DNA of 64,000 nucleotides from Coriobacteriia bacterium (GCA_030523425.1 JAUNIP010000001.1:35292-99291), one strand, 5' to 3'; positions 36,133-45,533 are shown, numbered from the stretch's first letter. Notes: generated by a model from the sequence alone, not told the origin. Made by a program: numbers and translations.

Positions 36133-36507
36133 AGTAAGCCTCCTTTTCCTCATTAGGCATTTCTCTATTCGAAAACACCGTCGAATTACGTTTCCCCTTG
36201 GCGGTGTCTGGGCACCAAGGCGGACGTATTTTCGATACGAATAAATCCTAGCACTGCTTAACACCTAAAGCGACTAGAGAATTACCTTTCTATTATCTAT
36301 CTTGAGAATAATAGATGAATACTCATAAGCCCACGTAAACAAGGTGTTCTCTATTTGCCCTGAATAAAGCATTGATTAACGATTTGGGGTCAAAATGCGT
36401 CCAGGCAACAGCCATCACAACCTCTTCATAAATGGCTAAATTTCTTGTTGTTTTTTTCCCTGCAGCATGCGGTATGCTATTGAAAAGTAACAAAGGGAAG
36501 GAAGAGT
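36133..36507. promoter_or_regulatory. 375-bp divergent control region of the Mo-enzyme operon
   Basis: No gene fits. It is AT-rich and holds several symmetric sequences: CTATTAT-N11-ATAATAG (36290-36314), CGTAT-N5-ATACG (36225-36239) and a CTTGG...CCAAG hairpin (36199-36221) that would lie in the mRNA leader of the Mo gene. TTGAGAATA at 36302-36310, with TGAATA 8 bp later, also occurs upstream of the nitrilase at 52 kb. On the plus side TATGCT (36473-36478) is the probable -10 of the 196-aa gene. A Mo-cofactor riboswitch was considered, but its known core was not recognised. Confidence 0.5.
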
Positions 36508-37098
36508 ATGATTTTCAACAAAGTGTATGTTCCGGTGGATTGCATCGAAAAGCACCAGGAGTTCCAGGCGTGGTACGAAGACGGGAATGTGTTCATGACC
36601 GCCGAATCCGACTACGAGTCTGAAAATTCCCGCCTGATTATCAACGCGCGCACCGGCGCCCAGATGGCCAAGATCAAGCCCGACAACAAGGCGCTCAGCT
36701 ACGACGTGGGCGTGGAGCGCTACACCTATCAGCTGAAAACTTACCTAATTTTCAAGCACTACCACTGCGAAGGCATGCTGTGGCAGGTGTATGGTACCCC
36801 TTCGAAGGGCCACTGCAGCTTCGTCAACGAAAACACGGCCAAAAAGGACGTGCTTATAACCACGCAGCAGAACTTCCGCGGTCACGGACCGTGCTATGAA
36901 GTGAAGGTGAAAGATATAGCCAAGCTGCGCCCCGCCGTGTGCTTCCTGTTGGCCATTTTGTGGAAGGAACACTGGAAGGGCCTAAGCCTAGGCGAAATCC
37001 CCGAAAAGCTGACCATAGCCCAACGCCTGAAAAACATCTTTGGCGACAAAGGCCTAACGTACGAACAGGTCCAAGCCGGCGAAACCACGGTGTATTAG
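36508..37098 (+). CDS. Protein of unknown function (possible LURP-one-like beta barrel)
   Basis: A 196-aa soluble protein rich in beta-strand patterns (VYVPVDCIEKHQEFQAWYED, LIINARTGAQMAKIKP). A single hydrophobic segment (PAVCFLLAILWKEHW, about 145-159) lies near the C-terminus. A LURP-one/tubby-like fold is possible but weakly supported. GGGAAGGAAGAGT precedes the ATG. It is divergent from the Mo-enzyme operon and convergent with the MoxR gene, with only 5 bp between the stops. Confidence 0.6.
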   Translation: MIFNKVYVPVDCIEKHQEFQAWYEDGNVFMTAESDYESENSRLIINARTGAQMAKIKPDNKALSYDVGVERYTYQLKTYLIFKHYHCEGMLWQVYGTPSKGHCSFVNENTAKKDVLITTQQNFRGHGPCYEVKVKDIAKLRPAVCFLLAILWKEHWKGLSLGEIPEKLTIAQRLKNIFGDKGLTYEQVQAGETTVY

Positions 37099-37103
37099 AC
37101 GCG

Positions 37104-39449
37104 TTAACCTTTCAGCACGTTTACGGCTATGGCTTGGAACGTCACCTGTTCGTCGGTTTCTACCACGGGCACCGTCACACCGCTGGCGTAGCCTTGGTTG
37201 GCGCGCACGTCTAAGCGGTCTACCACTTCGGGAGTGCCAAAGCCTGCTGCCGCTAACAGGGCAAACAGTTCTTCTTCGGTGCGGGCCGCCTGCACGCTGT
37301 TGCCCATCTCTTTCGCCTGGGCAACCACGGCTTCGTCGCGCTTCACGTCAGACACCACGGTTTCGCAGATGAGCAGCCCGCCCGGCTTCAGCACGCGGGC
37401 AAATTCCGCGAAGGCCTTTCCTTGGTCCCACAGCAGGGTGGTCACGTTGTTGATGTACACCACGTCTACCGAGGCGTCTCCCACACCGGCAACAGACAAA
37501 TCCTCAGGGTATGCCACCATGAATTCCATGTTGTTCTTCTTCAGGTGGTTGTCCTGCCATGCGCGCTGCATGCCCGCCTTGGCGTCTTCTATGTAGGTGG
37601 GGCTGGGGTCAGCGCCAATGGCGGTACCAGTTTCGCCCACCTTCGCGCTCAGCTTGTACACGCCCTTGCCGCGCCGGCAGCACACGTCTAGCACGCGCTT
37701 GCCCGCTAACTGGTGCGCATCAAGCGTCATGCGGCTCATGCTGGCAAAGCCGTATTCGAATTCGCGACCGTTGTAGTACTGCTGCATGGTCTGGGGCTCT
37801 GCCGCCTGAGCGGCCACCACACCGGCCGTGTCAGCCGCTTTATTGGCCTCAGAAGCGTTTGCAATGCCGCCCGTGCCGCCACGCAGGCCCACCACACCAG
37901 GGCCTTCCAGGCCGTACGTGGCGCCACCGGCTTCGTCAACGTCTTGCAATTCCTGAATGCGGCGCGCCAAATCCTTCTGCGCGGAGTCAACTTGCAGGTC
38001 ACTGTTGTGAGCGTAATAGCTGTCGTTGCCGTAATGCGCCACATACTGCGTGGTGGACTGACGCGTGGTCAGCTCGGCCACAAACACAATCATTTCGCGG
38101 CCGTTGCCGAAGGCGCGCTCCACGAAGCCAAACGCGTTGTCCATTTGGCCGCCAGCCACATCCACCAGCGCCGTGATCTTGTCAACTTCTTCCTTGTACG
38201 CGCGGCTGATGGTGGTGAAAGCTTGGTCCCCCGCAGGGGTGCGCTCCAAGTCGCACTTGGCCACAAAATCCTTCAGCAGGCGGCACACAATGCGTTCGTG
38301 GCGAATGTAGGCGGGCATGGCCGTGCCGGAATCAATCTTGCGGCTCAGCTTGCGCTCGCGTTCGGTGGCCTGCGCCAGCACCGTGTCTTCTGCGCTCTCC
38401 CCCGCCATCAGCTTGGGCTTGGCAGCGCGCAGTTCGTCGCGCAGCGCCAACACGATGGCTTCTTGGTCCATGGCTTCCTGGCAGCTGGTGGCCAAGGCAT
38501 CTAACAGCAAGCTCAAAAGCGCCACGCGTTCGTCGAAGTCGGCCTTCTTGGCGCGGTTCAAAATCTCAAAGCCCGCATCCCCTGCCAAAATGCGTCCTAC
38601 CTGGTAGTCGGAGCGATACTTGTCAAACAGCGCGTAATACACCGAAAAACGGTCGGCCACGTCTTCGTCGCACAAAAACTGCACGATCAGTTCGCGGTTC
38701 ACCTTCTTGTCCATGCGCTCGTATTGCCCCACCACTTCGGCCAAGTCTTCCCAGCCGCGGGCCGTCACGAAGGCCTTGCCGCCGCCCGGGCGCGATTCCA
38801 CCTTGTAGAAGCAGTTTTGCTTGGCCTCCAAAAACGTGGTGATGGCCGGGTGGATGCCCACGGAATTGGCATAGCGCTTCCACGCGCCGTAATCCGGCTC
38901 CACTTCGATAGTGCGCAAGCGGTCAAGCGTCACGATGTCGAATTCGTGGACGCTTTTGTTGTATTCGGGCGGGTTGCCGGCGCATACCACCACCCAGTCT
39001 TCGGGGATACGATGGCGGCCGAACGTCTTGAACTGCAGAAACTGCAGCATAGAAGGATACAGCGTTTCGCTGACGCAGTTGATTTCGTCCAGGAACAAAA
39101 TGCCTTGGCGCAAGCCTGTACGGTCAATGTAGTCATAGATGGCCGCCACAATTTCGCTCATGGTGTATTCGGAAGACTCGTATTCGTAGCCTTCGAATTC
39201 GCGGTGCTGGATGACCGGCAGGCCCAAGGCGCTTTGGCGGGTGTGGTGCGTCATGGAATAGGACACTATGCCAATGCCCAGTTCAGCGGCCACCTGTTCC
39301 ATGATGGCCGTCTTGCCTATGCCAGGCGCACCAATCAAAAACACCGGGCGTTGGTGGCGCGGCGCTATCAGGTACATGCCTGCGTCGTCTTTTTGCAGAT
39401 ACGCCTCAACGGCGTCTTTTATCTGGAGTTTTGCTTCTGCAATGTTCAT
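37104..39449 (-). CDS. MoxR-type AAA+ ATPase fused to a class I methyltransferase
   Basis: A 781-aa fusion. Residues 1-300 are a MoxR AAA+ ATPase (Walker A GAPGIGKT at 40-47, Walker B ILFLDE at 117-122, sensor region VVVCAGNPPEYNKS). Residues about 300-540 are a helical and linker region. Residues about 565-781 resemble ArsM-type SAM methyltransferases (RVLDVCCRRGKGVYKLSAKVG, then VDVVYINNVTTL and RVLKPGGLLICE). In motif I the usual D-x-GxGxG has become DVCCRRGKG, so SAM binding is uncertain. MoxR ATPases pair with VWA proteins to remodel or insert metal centres (CbbQ-CbbO, NorQ-NorD, RavA-ViaA, CoxD-CoxE). The VWA partner is encoded 34 bp upstream. ATG at 39449 follows GGGAGC. Confidence 0.85.
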   Translation of the reverse strand: MNIAEAKLQIKDAVEAYLQKDDAGMYLIAPRHQRPVFLIGAPGIGKTAIMEQVAAELGIGIVSYSMTHHTRQSALGLPVIQHREFEGYEYESSEYTMSEIVAAIYDYIDRTGLRQGILFLDEINCVSETLYPSMLQFLQFKTFGRHRIPEDWVVVCAGNPPEYNKSVHEFDIVTLDRLRTIEVEPDYGAWKRYANSVGIHPAITTFLEAKQNCFYKVESRPGGGKAFVTARGWEDLAEVVGQYERMDKKVNRELIVQFLCDEDVADRFSVYYALFDKYRSDYQVGRILAGDAGFEILNRAKKADFDERVALLSLLLDALATSCQEAMDQEAIVLALRDELRAAKPKLMAGESAEDTVLAQATERERKLSRKIDSGTAMPAYIRHERIVCRLLKDFVAKCDLERTPAGDQAFTTISRAYKEEVDKITALVDVAGGQMDNAFGFVERAFGNGREMIVFVAELTTRQSTTQYVAHYGNDSYYAHNSDLQVDSAQKDLARRIQELQDVDEAGGATYGLEGPGVVGLRGGTGGIANASEANKAADTAGVVAAQAAEPQTMQQYYNGREFEYGFASMSRMTLDAHQLAGKRVLDVCCRRGKGVYKLSAKVGETGTAIGADPSPTYIEDAKAGMQRAWQDNHLKKNNMEFMVAYPEDLSVAGVGDASVDVVYINNVTTLLWDQGKAFAEFARVLKPGGLLICETVVSDVKRDEAVVAQAKEMGNSVQAARTEEELFALLAAAGFGTPEVVDRLDVRANQGYASGVTVPVVETDEQVTFQAIAVNVLKG

Positions 39450-39483
39450 CTTGCTCCCTCCGCTTGCCCTTTGCACTTACATT

Positions 39484-41127
39484 CTATTTGATTTGGCTCT
39501 TGAACTGGTTGATTCCCTCTTCATCTAGCACCACTTTCGATGCCCACGGCGGCACGGTGGGCTGGGTGGGCTCGCCGTTGTCCATGAACACGAACATCAC
39601 TTCGTAATCCGGCATCTTTTCGGGGTATTGCCCCAGGCCGTCCGTGAAATAAATAAGCCCTCGCAAATCGGTCAAGTCGCCGCGCGTCTTCAGCTGCTCC
39701 ACGTAGTCGAACAGCGGGCGGAAGTCGGTGCCGCCGAAGCCGCGCACGTGGAACTGCTCCATGAAGGCATCTACTTCGTTCAGGTCAGTAATCTTGGTGT
39801 CGGCCTGCACCTTGTTGTCGCACTGGATGATGTGCACGTTCACTTCGCGGCCGTACTCTTCGGATTCCTTCAGAATGTCGAAGGTATGCCCAATGAAGCG
39901 TTTCACCAGGTCGCCGCTGCAAGATTCGGACGTGTCCACACCTATCACGAAATCCTTGATGGTCTTGACGTCCTTGTATTCCAGCGGCTCTATCAGCGGC
40001 ATGTTGCCGTACAGCTTCAAGCCGTAGGTGTAATACACGTAGTCGAATTCATCGTCGCTGATTTTCATGGCTTCGGACGTGACCATGAAGCGACGCAGTA
40101 GGTCGCTGTAGTTGTACTTGCGCCGGTTGGCAATCTGCAGCAACTCTATCAGGCCGCCGGCCTCGTCACCCCATTCCTTGGCAAACGTTTCCAGGTTCAT
40201 TTCTATTTGCTTGCTTATTTCTTCCCATTCCTGTTCCAAGGTGGAATCGTCGTCTTGGGAATGCTCTTCGTCGTCTTGTTCGCCAAGGCCAGTGTCGGTG
40301 GGGTTGTCGCCGTCTTCGGAATAGTCGTCCGCGTCTTCGTCGCCGTCGTCTTGCGGGGCGTCGGAAGAATCGGGGTTGGATTCCGTGGATTCCGGCGAAA
40401 ACTCGGGCGGGTTTTCCAGTTCCTGCTTTTCGCCTTCTTGCTGCTCAAGGCGGGAAACGCTGTCCTGCGAATCCAGGTCGTCCTGGTCTATTTCTTCTAC
40501 GTCGCCAGGTTGTTCCACTTCCTGGGTTTTCGCGTAGGCCGGCCACGGTTCGTGGTTGTCGCGCTCGAACAAATAGCGCATTTCGTTTATCTTGCTATCA
40601 GAAAACCCTTGGTGCACCGTGCCACGGGGCGAATGGATGGCCTGGTCAAGCAAGGAATACAAGTGGGACGGCGTAAGAGATCCCGCCGCCATCTTCAAGT
40701 CGAAGATAAGCTGCTTGCGTCTATCGTCGTCGGGGCTGGGGAAACGCCCGCCGCACATTTCGATGGCGGCGCTTTCCACAATGATGTCGCACACCAGCCA
40801 CCACACGTCTTCCTTGCGATGCAATTCGTCAAACGGGTGGCGAAACACACAATGCAGCACGGTATGCAGGTGGTCACGCACCAGTTCATCAAAGGATTCG
40901 GTGAAACGCGCGTTCACGCGGGCAGCGTCGAAGTAGAACTTCTCCGCGTCGGTGCCGGCCGGCTGGCGCGGGCTGTTGTACAACGGTTCCAGGTCCATCT
41001 TCCACAGGGCCAAATCCAGAAAGCGGAATTTCAGCATCAACTGTACGCGACATTCGTCGATAATGTCCCGCGCAATCTGCTCTTCGAATTTCCGTCGCAG
41101 CTGTTTTTGGTCAACTACTTCCGCCAC
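39484..41127 (-). CDS. VWA-domain partner of the MoxR ATPase (DUF2201-like)
   Basis: A 547-aa protein. The N-terminal helical domain (1-180) contains HTVLHCVFRHP, a metallopeptidase-like segment seen in DUF2201 proteins. A very acidic, probably disordered linker follows (about 205-310, with runs of Asp, Glu and Ser). The C-terminal VWA domain has the full MIDAS set: DTSES (about 399), GGTDF and FTDG. Such proteins act as metal-dependent adaptors for MoxR ATPases. It lies between the LRR gene (15 bp) and the MoxR fusion gene (34 bp) in one operon. Confidence 0.85.
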   Translation of the reverse strand: MAEVVDQKQLRRKFEEQIARDIIDECRVQLMLKFRFLDLALWKMDLEPLYNSPRQPAGTDAEKFYFDAARVNARFTESFDELVRDHLHTVLHCVFRHPFDELHRKEDVWWLVCDIIVESAAIEMCGGRFPSPDDDRRKQLIFDLKMAAGSLTPSHLYSLLDQAIHSPRGTVHQGFSDSKINEMRYLFERDNHEPWPAYAKTQEVEQPGDVEEIDQDDLDSQDSVSRLEQQEGEKQELENPPEFSPESTESNPDSSDAPQDDGDEDADDYSEDGDNPTDTGLGEQDDEEHSQDDDSTLEQEWEEISKQIEMNLETFAKEWGDEAGGLIELLQIANRRKYNYSDLLRRFMVTSEAMKISDDEFDYVYYTYGLKLYGNMPLIEPLEYKDVKTIKDFVIGVDTSESCSGDLVKRFIGHTFDILKESEEYGREVNVHIIQCDNKVQADTKITDLNEVDAFMEQFHVRGFGGTDFRPLFDYVEQLKTRGDLTDLRGLIYFTDGLGQYPEKMPDYEVMFVFMDNGEPTQPTVPPWASKVVLDEEGINQFKSQIK

Positions 41128-41142
41128 AAACCAGTCCCATTC

Positions 41143-43491
41143 TTACAAATCGAAATCCATGAAGGTGGAATCGAACAGTTCCTTCTTCTTTTCTAGCACA
41201 TATCCGGTCATGGCGGCATCCTGCAGTCGGCCAATTCTGTCAATGACGGGCAAAACGGTTTCCTTGTTCAGGAAGCCCAGCTCAAACAAGTCATCGATGG
41301 CCGCACGATCGTCCAAACGGGCCACCGCCGCGGAAACCGCCAAAATATTGTTGCGAATGAAGCTTTCCAGCATCATCTTGTTGCCGCCGGTCATATACAC
41401 CGGGTCTTTCAGGCGCGCCACAATGCGTTTGGTTTGGTCGTACAGAATGGCCGTGTTCTGGTCAATGCCTTCCGCCCCCGAAGCCGAACTGCTGTTGGCG
41501 ATGGTATTGTCGTAGTGCTGGAAGATGCCCTTTATGTCCACGTGGTCCAACACGCACAGCGCCAGTTGCATTTCCCGGGCGCCGCGGTCGGTCTGCGGGA
41601 AGTTGATGTCGAAGTGGTCGTGGCCCTGATACGGTTTTTCCAGATCGATATGGATATTTTCCACAAAGCTGATAATTTTCAGCCCGCAAATTTCAATGAC
41701 GCGCACGCCTTCGGAAAAGCTGATGCTGTGCACGTTATTGGCGCCGGCGAACGCATAGGCACCAATGGTGTACGTTTCAGGCGGAATGACCACGTTGGAA
41801 GTGGAGCCGTCGAACAACACCGCACGGCAGCGGCCGCTGGAATAGCGTTCGCACAGAATACCCGACGACACGTAGTACTTTTCGTTGCCTTCCTGCACTT
41901 CAATGTGGCGCAAGCTGGGCTTGAAGCCCACATGGGCGCCCTTGGTGGTCAGCGCCGTCATGCCCAGGTAAGTAAGCGCGGCGGGAATGGTAAAGGAAGT
42001 AAGGGCGGTGTCCAAAAACGCTTCGTCTTCGATGCGCTCAAGAGTAGGCGGCACCAAGCATTCCTCCAGCTTCTTGCAGCCTTTGAAGGCGCCTTTGCCC
42101 ACAATCTTCACGCTTTCAGGCAGTGCCACGGCCTGGATGCGCGTATGCCCCGTGAAAGAGCCTTCATCAATCTGCACGGTGCCTTCTGCCACTTTATAGC
42201 GCTGCGTGCCGGGGTCCATCAAGCGGAAGAAATGCTTGCCGTCCTCTTCCGTGCGATACAGCCCGCCGTCTTCGTCAAGGGCCAACGTGGGCGAATCAGG
42301 CGAAATGCGGAACGTGGCATCCGGCCCCGAAAACGTAACTTTCGTACTGAGCGCAATGTCTTTGCCAATATGTTCGATGCTGGCAGGCAGCCACAGCTCC
42401 CGTACGTTGGAATGGGAAAACGCTTCGTCTTCCAAGCTTTTCAGGCCGTCGTTCAAGCTGATGTGTTCCAGCTTCTCGCAGTAGAAGAATGCCTTTTCGC
42501 CAATAGTGCGCAGTCCGGAAGGCAGTTCAACCGCGCTTATGTTGGTGCGCCCGAAGCAGAACCCACCTAGCACTTCCAACGTGGAAGGAAGGGTTATTTC
42601 TTCTAGCGTTTCCATGCTGTAGAAGGCTTTGCGGTCTATGATTTTGCACCCGTTCGGCACGTCATAGCTGCTCACATGCACCGCCATGGCCACCAAGTGG
42701 GCGCCGTCTTTGGAATAGATGGCTTTGCCGTCGGTGGCAAGAGCCGGATTGGTTGCAGGAATTACCACGCGGTCCAAGCGCAGCTTTTCGAAGGTGCCCG
42801 GGGCAATTTCGGCAAGGCCGTCGCCGGCAACAAGCACCTTCAAGCTAGGAATATCCACCGAAGGGCCGTCAATTTTTTGCAGCAGGCCCGGCAGCACCAA
42901 TTCCTCTATGGCGGTGCTTCCGCGGTACCATTGCGCCGAAAGCGTGGCGCACTGCTTGGGCAACACCAGCCGCTTCAAGCTGCGGCAGTCCAAAAACGCG
43001 CGCAGGCCAATGTTTTGGATGCCGTCGGCGCAGATTATTTCCTTCACGTCGTACAAGCTGGCAAGCGAATCGGCAGCCAGCGACGTGACCGGCTTGTCGT
43101 CAATTTCGTCTGGCACCACCAAACGCTCCAGCGTGGTTTCGCACTTCATGATGCGGATGTCGGTGCCGTCAAGCACCACATACGTCCATTCCGTGCCGTT
43201 ATCATCGGTATAGGTGTGTCGCGCAGAAGCGCGGGCGCGTTCAAGTTCGTGGGCGCGCTTGGCGGCCTGACGCTGCTTTTCCATCATGTCATACACGTCT
43301 TGGATGGTAACGGCAGAACCCTTCGTCCTGGTGGGATCAGCAACGCCGTCGTAGTGGCCAGACCCTTCCTTGGCAGATGGGCCCACAATCGCGTCATTTA
43401 AAGCCATAGGACAAAATCCCCCAAAACCTACCTGCAGACTTTCCAAATCCGCAAGTCCATAACGGTCAATGTCTTTTTTTGGAGAACCCAT
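41143..43491 (-). CDS. Leucine-rich-repeat (BspA-type) protein, first gene of the MoxR operon
   Basis: A 782-aa protein without signal peptide or membrane helix. Residues about 90-560 consist of LRR_5-type repeats with the pattern I-x-x-x-A-F-x-x-C-x-x-L-x-x-I-x-L-P (for example LEEITLPSTLEVLGGFCF, LEHISLNDGLKSLEDEAF, IQAVALPESVKIVGKGAF). The C-terminal 200 residues are helical and may be HEAT-like (SFIRNNILAVSAAVARLDD, FLNKETVLPVIDRIGRLQD). ATG at 43491 follows CGGGAG. BspA repeats are usually on the surface, so a cytoplasmic form tied to a MoxR-VWA pair suggests a scaffold or recognition subunit. The function is not known. Confidence 0.8.
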   Translation of the reverse strand: MGSPKKDIDRYGLADLESLQVGFGGFCPMALNDAIVGPSAKEGSGHYDGVADPTRTKGSAVTIQDVYDMMEKQRQAAKRAHELERARASARHTYTDDNGTEWTYVVLDGTDIRIMKCETTLERLVVPDEIDDKPVTSLAADSLASLYDVKEIICADGIQNIGLRAFLDCRSLKRLVLPKQCATLSAQWYRGSTAIEELVLPGLLQKIDGPSVDIPSLKVLVAGDGLAEIAPGTFEKLRLDRVVIPATNPALATDGKAIYSKDGAHLVAMAVHVSSYDVPNGCKIIDRKAFYSMETLEEITLPSTLEVLGGFCFGRTNISAVELPSGLRTIGEKAFFYCEKLEHISLNDGLKSLEDEAFSHSNVRELWLPASIEHIGKDIALSTKVTFSGPDATFRISPDSPTLALDEDGGLYRTEEDGKHFFRLMDPGTQRYKVAEGTVQIDEGSFTGHTRIQAVALPESVKIVGKGAFKGCKKLEECLVPPTLERIEDEAFLDTALTSFTIPAALTYLGMTALTTKGAHVGFKPSLRHIEVQEGNEKYYVSSGILCERYSSGRCRAVLFDGSTSNVVIPPETYTIGAYAFAGANNVHSISFSEGVRVIEICGLKIISFVENIHIDLEKPYQGHDHFDINFPQTDRGAREMQLALCVLDHVDIKGIFQHYDNTIANSSSASGAEGIDQNTAILYDQTKRIVARLKDPVYMTGGNKMMLESFIRNNILAVSAAVARLDDRAAIDDLFELGFLNKETVLPVIDRIGRLQDAAMTGYVLEKKKELFDSTFMDFDL

Positions 43492-43525
43492 GTGTGTTTC
43501 TCCCGGCAAGAATCCCCAGGGTGTA

Positions 43526-43555
43526 CAAAACAGCCCACCCGAACAGGATGGGCTG
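43526..43555 (-). terminator. Terminator after the 112-aa gene
   Basis: On the minus strand CAGCCCA-N11-TGGGCTG is followed by TTTTG. It lies between the 112-aa gene and the LRR gene, so the MoxR operon should start with the LRR gene. Confidence 0.7.
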
Positions 43556-43571
43556 CAACTACAGTATCAGA

Positions 43572-43910
43572 TTATTTGCGCAGATTACCCGCAGCATCAC
43601 AGAGGCGCTGTTCACTGATTTCATCGCCGTACATAATGCAGTAGCGAATGCCCTTCAACGTCACATACAAGCTGGCAATAGGGTGCTTCTGGGACTTAGC
43701 ACCATGGTTGTACGTTTCGTAGGTAAGCAATTCGCGGTCAATCATGGGCTGGTACACAGGCGACCCTTCCACCTTGTCCAGCAAAACGTTAGTCTGTTGG
43801 CGGCCCAATTCGTCCTGACGCAGGCAGATGTTGTACAGAATTTGCTCCTGCTCTTCGGTCAGGCGGCCCATTTGCTCAACTTCTGCGCGAATCTCTTCTT
43901 CAGTTGCCAT
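43572..43910 (-). CDS. Small soluble protein of unknown function
   Basis: A 112-aa protein, acidic and helical at the N-terminus (MATEEEIRAEVEQMGRLTEE), with the pattern of a winged-helix domain (LTEEQEQILYNICLRQDELGR, then PIASLYVTLKGIRYC). Not recognised. GGAGGAAGTT precedes the ATG. It is separated from the LRR-VWA-MoxR operon by a terminator hairpin, and divergent from the trigger-factor-like gene. Confidence 0.6.
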   Translation of the reverse strand: MATEEEIRAEVEQMGRLTEEQEQILYNICLRQDELGRQQTNVLLDKVEGSPVYQPMIDRELLTYETYNHGAKSQKHPIASLYVTLKGIRYCIMYGDEISEQRLCDAAGNLRK

Positions 43911-44079
43911 AACTTCCTCCTAAACGTTCTTTCCGCGATTGAAAAAGATGCTGCTGTAAAGGGTAGCAGTATTTCAACACGGAGTGCAGGAAAACCTGTT
44001 GAATTATTCACGCAGCGACAGATTTGGGGCGAAAGCAAGGTACAATACTTAATTGTGAGTTTACAAACAAGGAGAGATT

Positions 44080-44859
44080 ATGTCAGATTACACCTTCACG
44101 CTGAGCTCTTATGAGCCAGTGTATGCCGTATGCCCCGAAGTGCGCATTGCCGAAGACGCCATTAGGGCTCAAGCGAAGCGGTGGCTGGAAATCAACCACT
44201 GCAAAAACGGCGAACAGCCCCGTTTGACCGACGCGTTCGTGAAGTCCCATGTGCCGGAACTGAAAAACGTTGAAGGCCTGATGGCCTTTATTCGCTACAA
44301 CATGTACCGCGACAACCGCGAAGTGCAAAAGCTTGCTGACCAGAGCGTTATATGCGCCAAGCTGGCGGAACGCCTGGAACAGGACCTGCCTGAGAAGCTG
44401 GTGGAAGATGCCATCAACGACGCGCACTACCGCCTGGAAGACATGCTGACCCGTTCTGGCTTGAAGTCGGCGGACTACTGCAAGCAGCGCGGCATTTCCG
44501 AAGATCAGCTGTATGCAGACGTGGAAGAGCGCACCGTGCAATCCCTGAAAGAAGATTCTGCGCTGAAAGCGTGGGCGGCGCATGCTAACTACACGCTAGA
44601 GCCCGAAGACTTCTACGCCATCATCCCAGGCGATAACATTGAAGACAAGGCTGCCAAGCGCCGCCAGATGGAACTGGAAGGCCGCTTGGAAGGCATGGAA
44701 GAATACGCCCGCATGACCAAGGCCTTAAACGAAGTGATGGACACCGCCATGGTGAAACGCGACGATGATCCCGACTTGGAATACGTGCGCTACGGCAGCG
44801 TAAGCACCGCCGTGATGGACGCCTACAAGGAACACCCCGAAGCGTTCATAGGCGCGTAA
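44080..44859 (+). CDS. Trigger-factor C-domain-like chaperone without ribosome-binding or PPIase parts
   Basis: A 259-aa soluble protein. The central part (about residues 100-185: LVEDAINDAHYRLEDMLTRS, then ISEDQLYADVEERTVQSLK) follows the helical arm pattern of the trigger factor / SurA chaperone cradle. There is no GFRKGKAP ribosome signature and no FKBP domain. It could be a substrate-specific chaperone. TACAAT (44041-44046) is a likely -10, and AAGGAG precedes the ATG. A SlyD-like isomerase is encoded convergently next door, and a real trigger factor lies 4 kb away. Homology is judged by eye. Confidence 0.65.
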   Translation: MSDYTFTLSSYEPVYAVCPEVRIAEDAIRAQAKRWLEINHCKNGEQPRLTDAFVKSHVPELKNVEGLMAFIRYNMYRDNREVQKLADQSVICAKLAERLEQDLPEKLVEDAINDAHYRLEDMLTRSGLKSADYCKQRGISEDQLYADVEERTVQSLKEDSALKAWAAHANYTLEPEDFYAIIPGDNIEDKAAKRRQMELEGRLEGMEEYARMTKALNEVMDTAMVKRDDDPDLEYVRYGSVSTAVMDAYKEHPEAFIGA

Positions 44860-44874
44860 AGCACTTTGATGCGC

Positions 44875-44909
44875 AAAAAAACTCCCGGCCGTGGCCGGGA
44901 GTTTTTTTG
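44875..44909. terminator. Bidirectional terminator between convergent chaperone genes
   Basis: AAAAAA-ACTCCCGGCC-GT-GGCCGGGAGT-TTTTTT: a 10-bp perfect stem with A and T runs on both sides. It serves the trigger-factor-like gene and the SlyD-like gene. Confidence 0.93.
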
Positions 44910-44919
44910 ATGGTGAGGC

Positions 44920-45432
44920 TTATTCGTCGCCTATGCCGGAAACCGTGTAGGCGTCGTCGTATTGGCCTTGCATTTTGCGCTTTTCGGCTGCGGAAATAAA
45001 ACCCTCGGGGGGTTCCTGGATGTCCAGGATTTCCACATCGAAGTACAAGTCTTTGCCGGCCAGGGGGTGATTCATGTCGAAAACCACGTATTCGTTGGTG
45101 ACTTCTATGGCGGTCACCGGTTCAGGCAGGCCTTCGTCGCTGCCCATCCAAATGCGCTGGCCCACCTTGATGGTGGGATACGGAATACGCTCGCGCGCCA
45201 CCTTTTCCGTTTTGTCTTCCAGGTATTCGCCGTAGGCTTCATACATGCTCACCACGAAACTGGCCTTTTCGCCTACTTCATTCATGTCCAAGATGTTGTT
45301 TTCCAAGCCTTCAATGGCCAAATCCATGCCGGTCTGAAACACCATGGGCTGATCAGCCGTAGCATAGCCAAACACCGTGCCATCTTCCAGCTTCCCCTGG
45401 AAAGCAAGGGTGACGGTAGATCCAAGTTCCAT
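44920..45432 (-). CDS. SlyD-like FKBP-type peptidyl-prolyl isomerase
   Basis: A 170-aa protein of the SlyD branch. GSTVTLAFQGKLEDGTVF at the N-terminus and FDMNHPLAGKDLYFDVEIL (about 130-148) form the split FKBP domain. The insert-in-flap chaperone domain lies between them (about 75-130). The His/Cys-rich nickel-binding tail of E. coli SlyD is missing, so a metal-delivery role is not evident. GAGGG precedes the ATG at 45432. Confidence 0.88.
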   Translation of the reverse strand: MELGSTVTLAFQGKLEDGTVFGYATADQPMVFQTGMDLAIEGLENNILDMNEVGEKASFVVSMYEAYGEYLEDKTEKVARERIPYPTIKVGQRIWMGSDEGLPEPVTAIEVTNEYVVFDMNHPLAGKDLYFDVEILDIQEPPEGFISAAEKRKMQGQYDDAYTVSGIGDE

Positions 45433-45533
45433 GAAGCTAACCCTCTTTCTTCCTTAACGCGCCGCGCGTGCGGCTTCAAACACATCCTCGTTTAGGCAGG
45501 TTCTTAGTATATAGGAATCTGGCCCCAGCAGAA

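Noticed and set aside
33781..36156. A 791-codon open frame on the plus strand opposite the Mo enzyme
   Set aside because: It is the antisense shadow of the clearly coding minus-strand gene. Its product is rich in His, Val and Gly without any domain, and there is no ribosome site.
36133..36507. Moco riboswitch upstream of the Mo enzyme
   Set aside because: A hairpin is present in the leader, but the conserved core of the Moco RNA motif could not be matched by eye.
37104..43491. Classification of the MoxR-VWA-LRR operon as a known phage defence system
   Set aside because: No nuclease, TIR, peptidase effector or other defence genes are adjacent. The context points equally to enzyme maturation, so no defence call is made.
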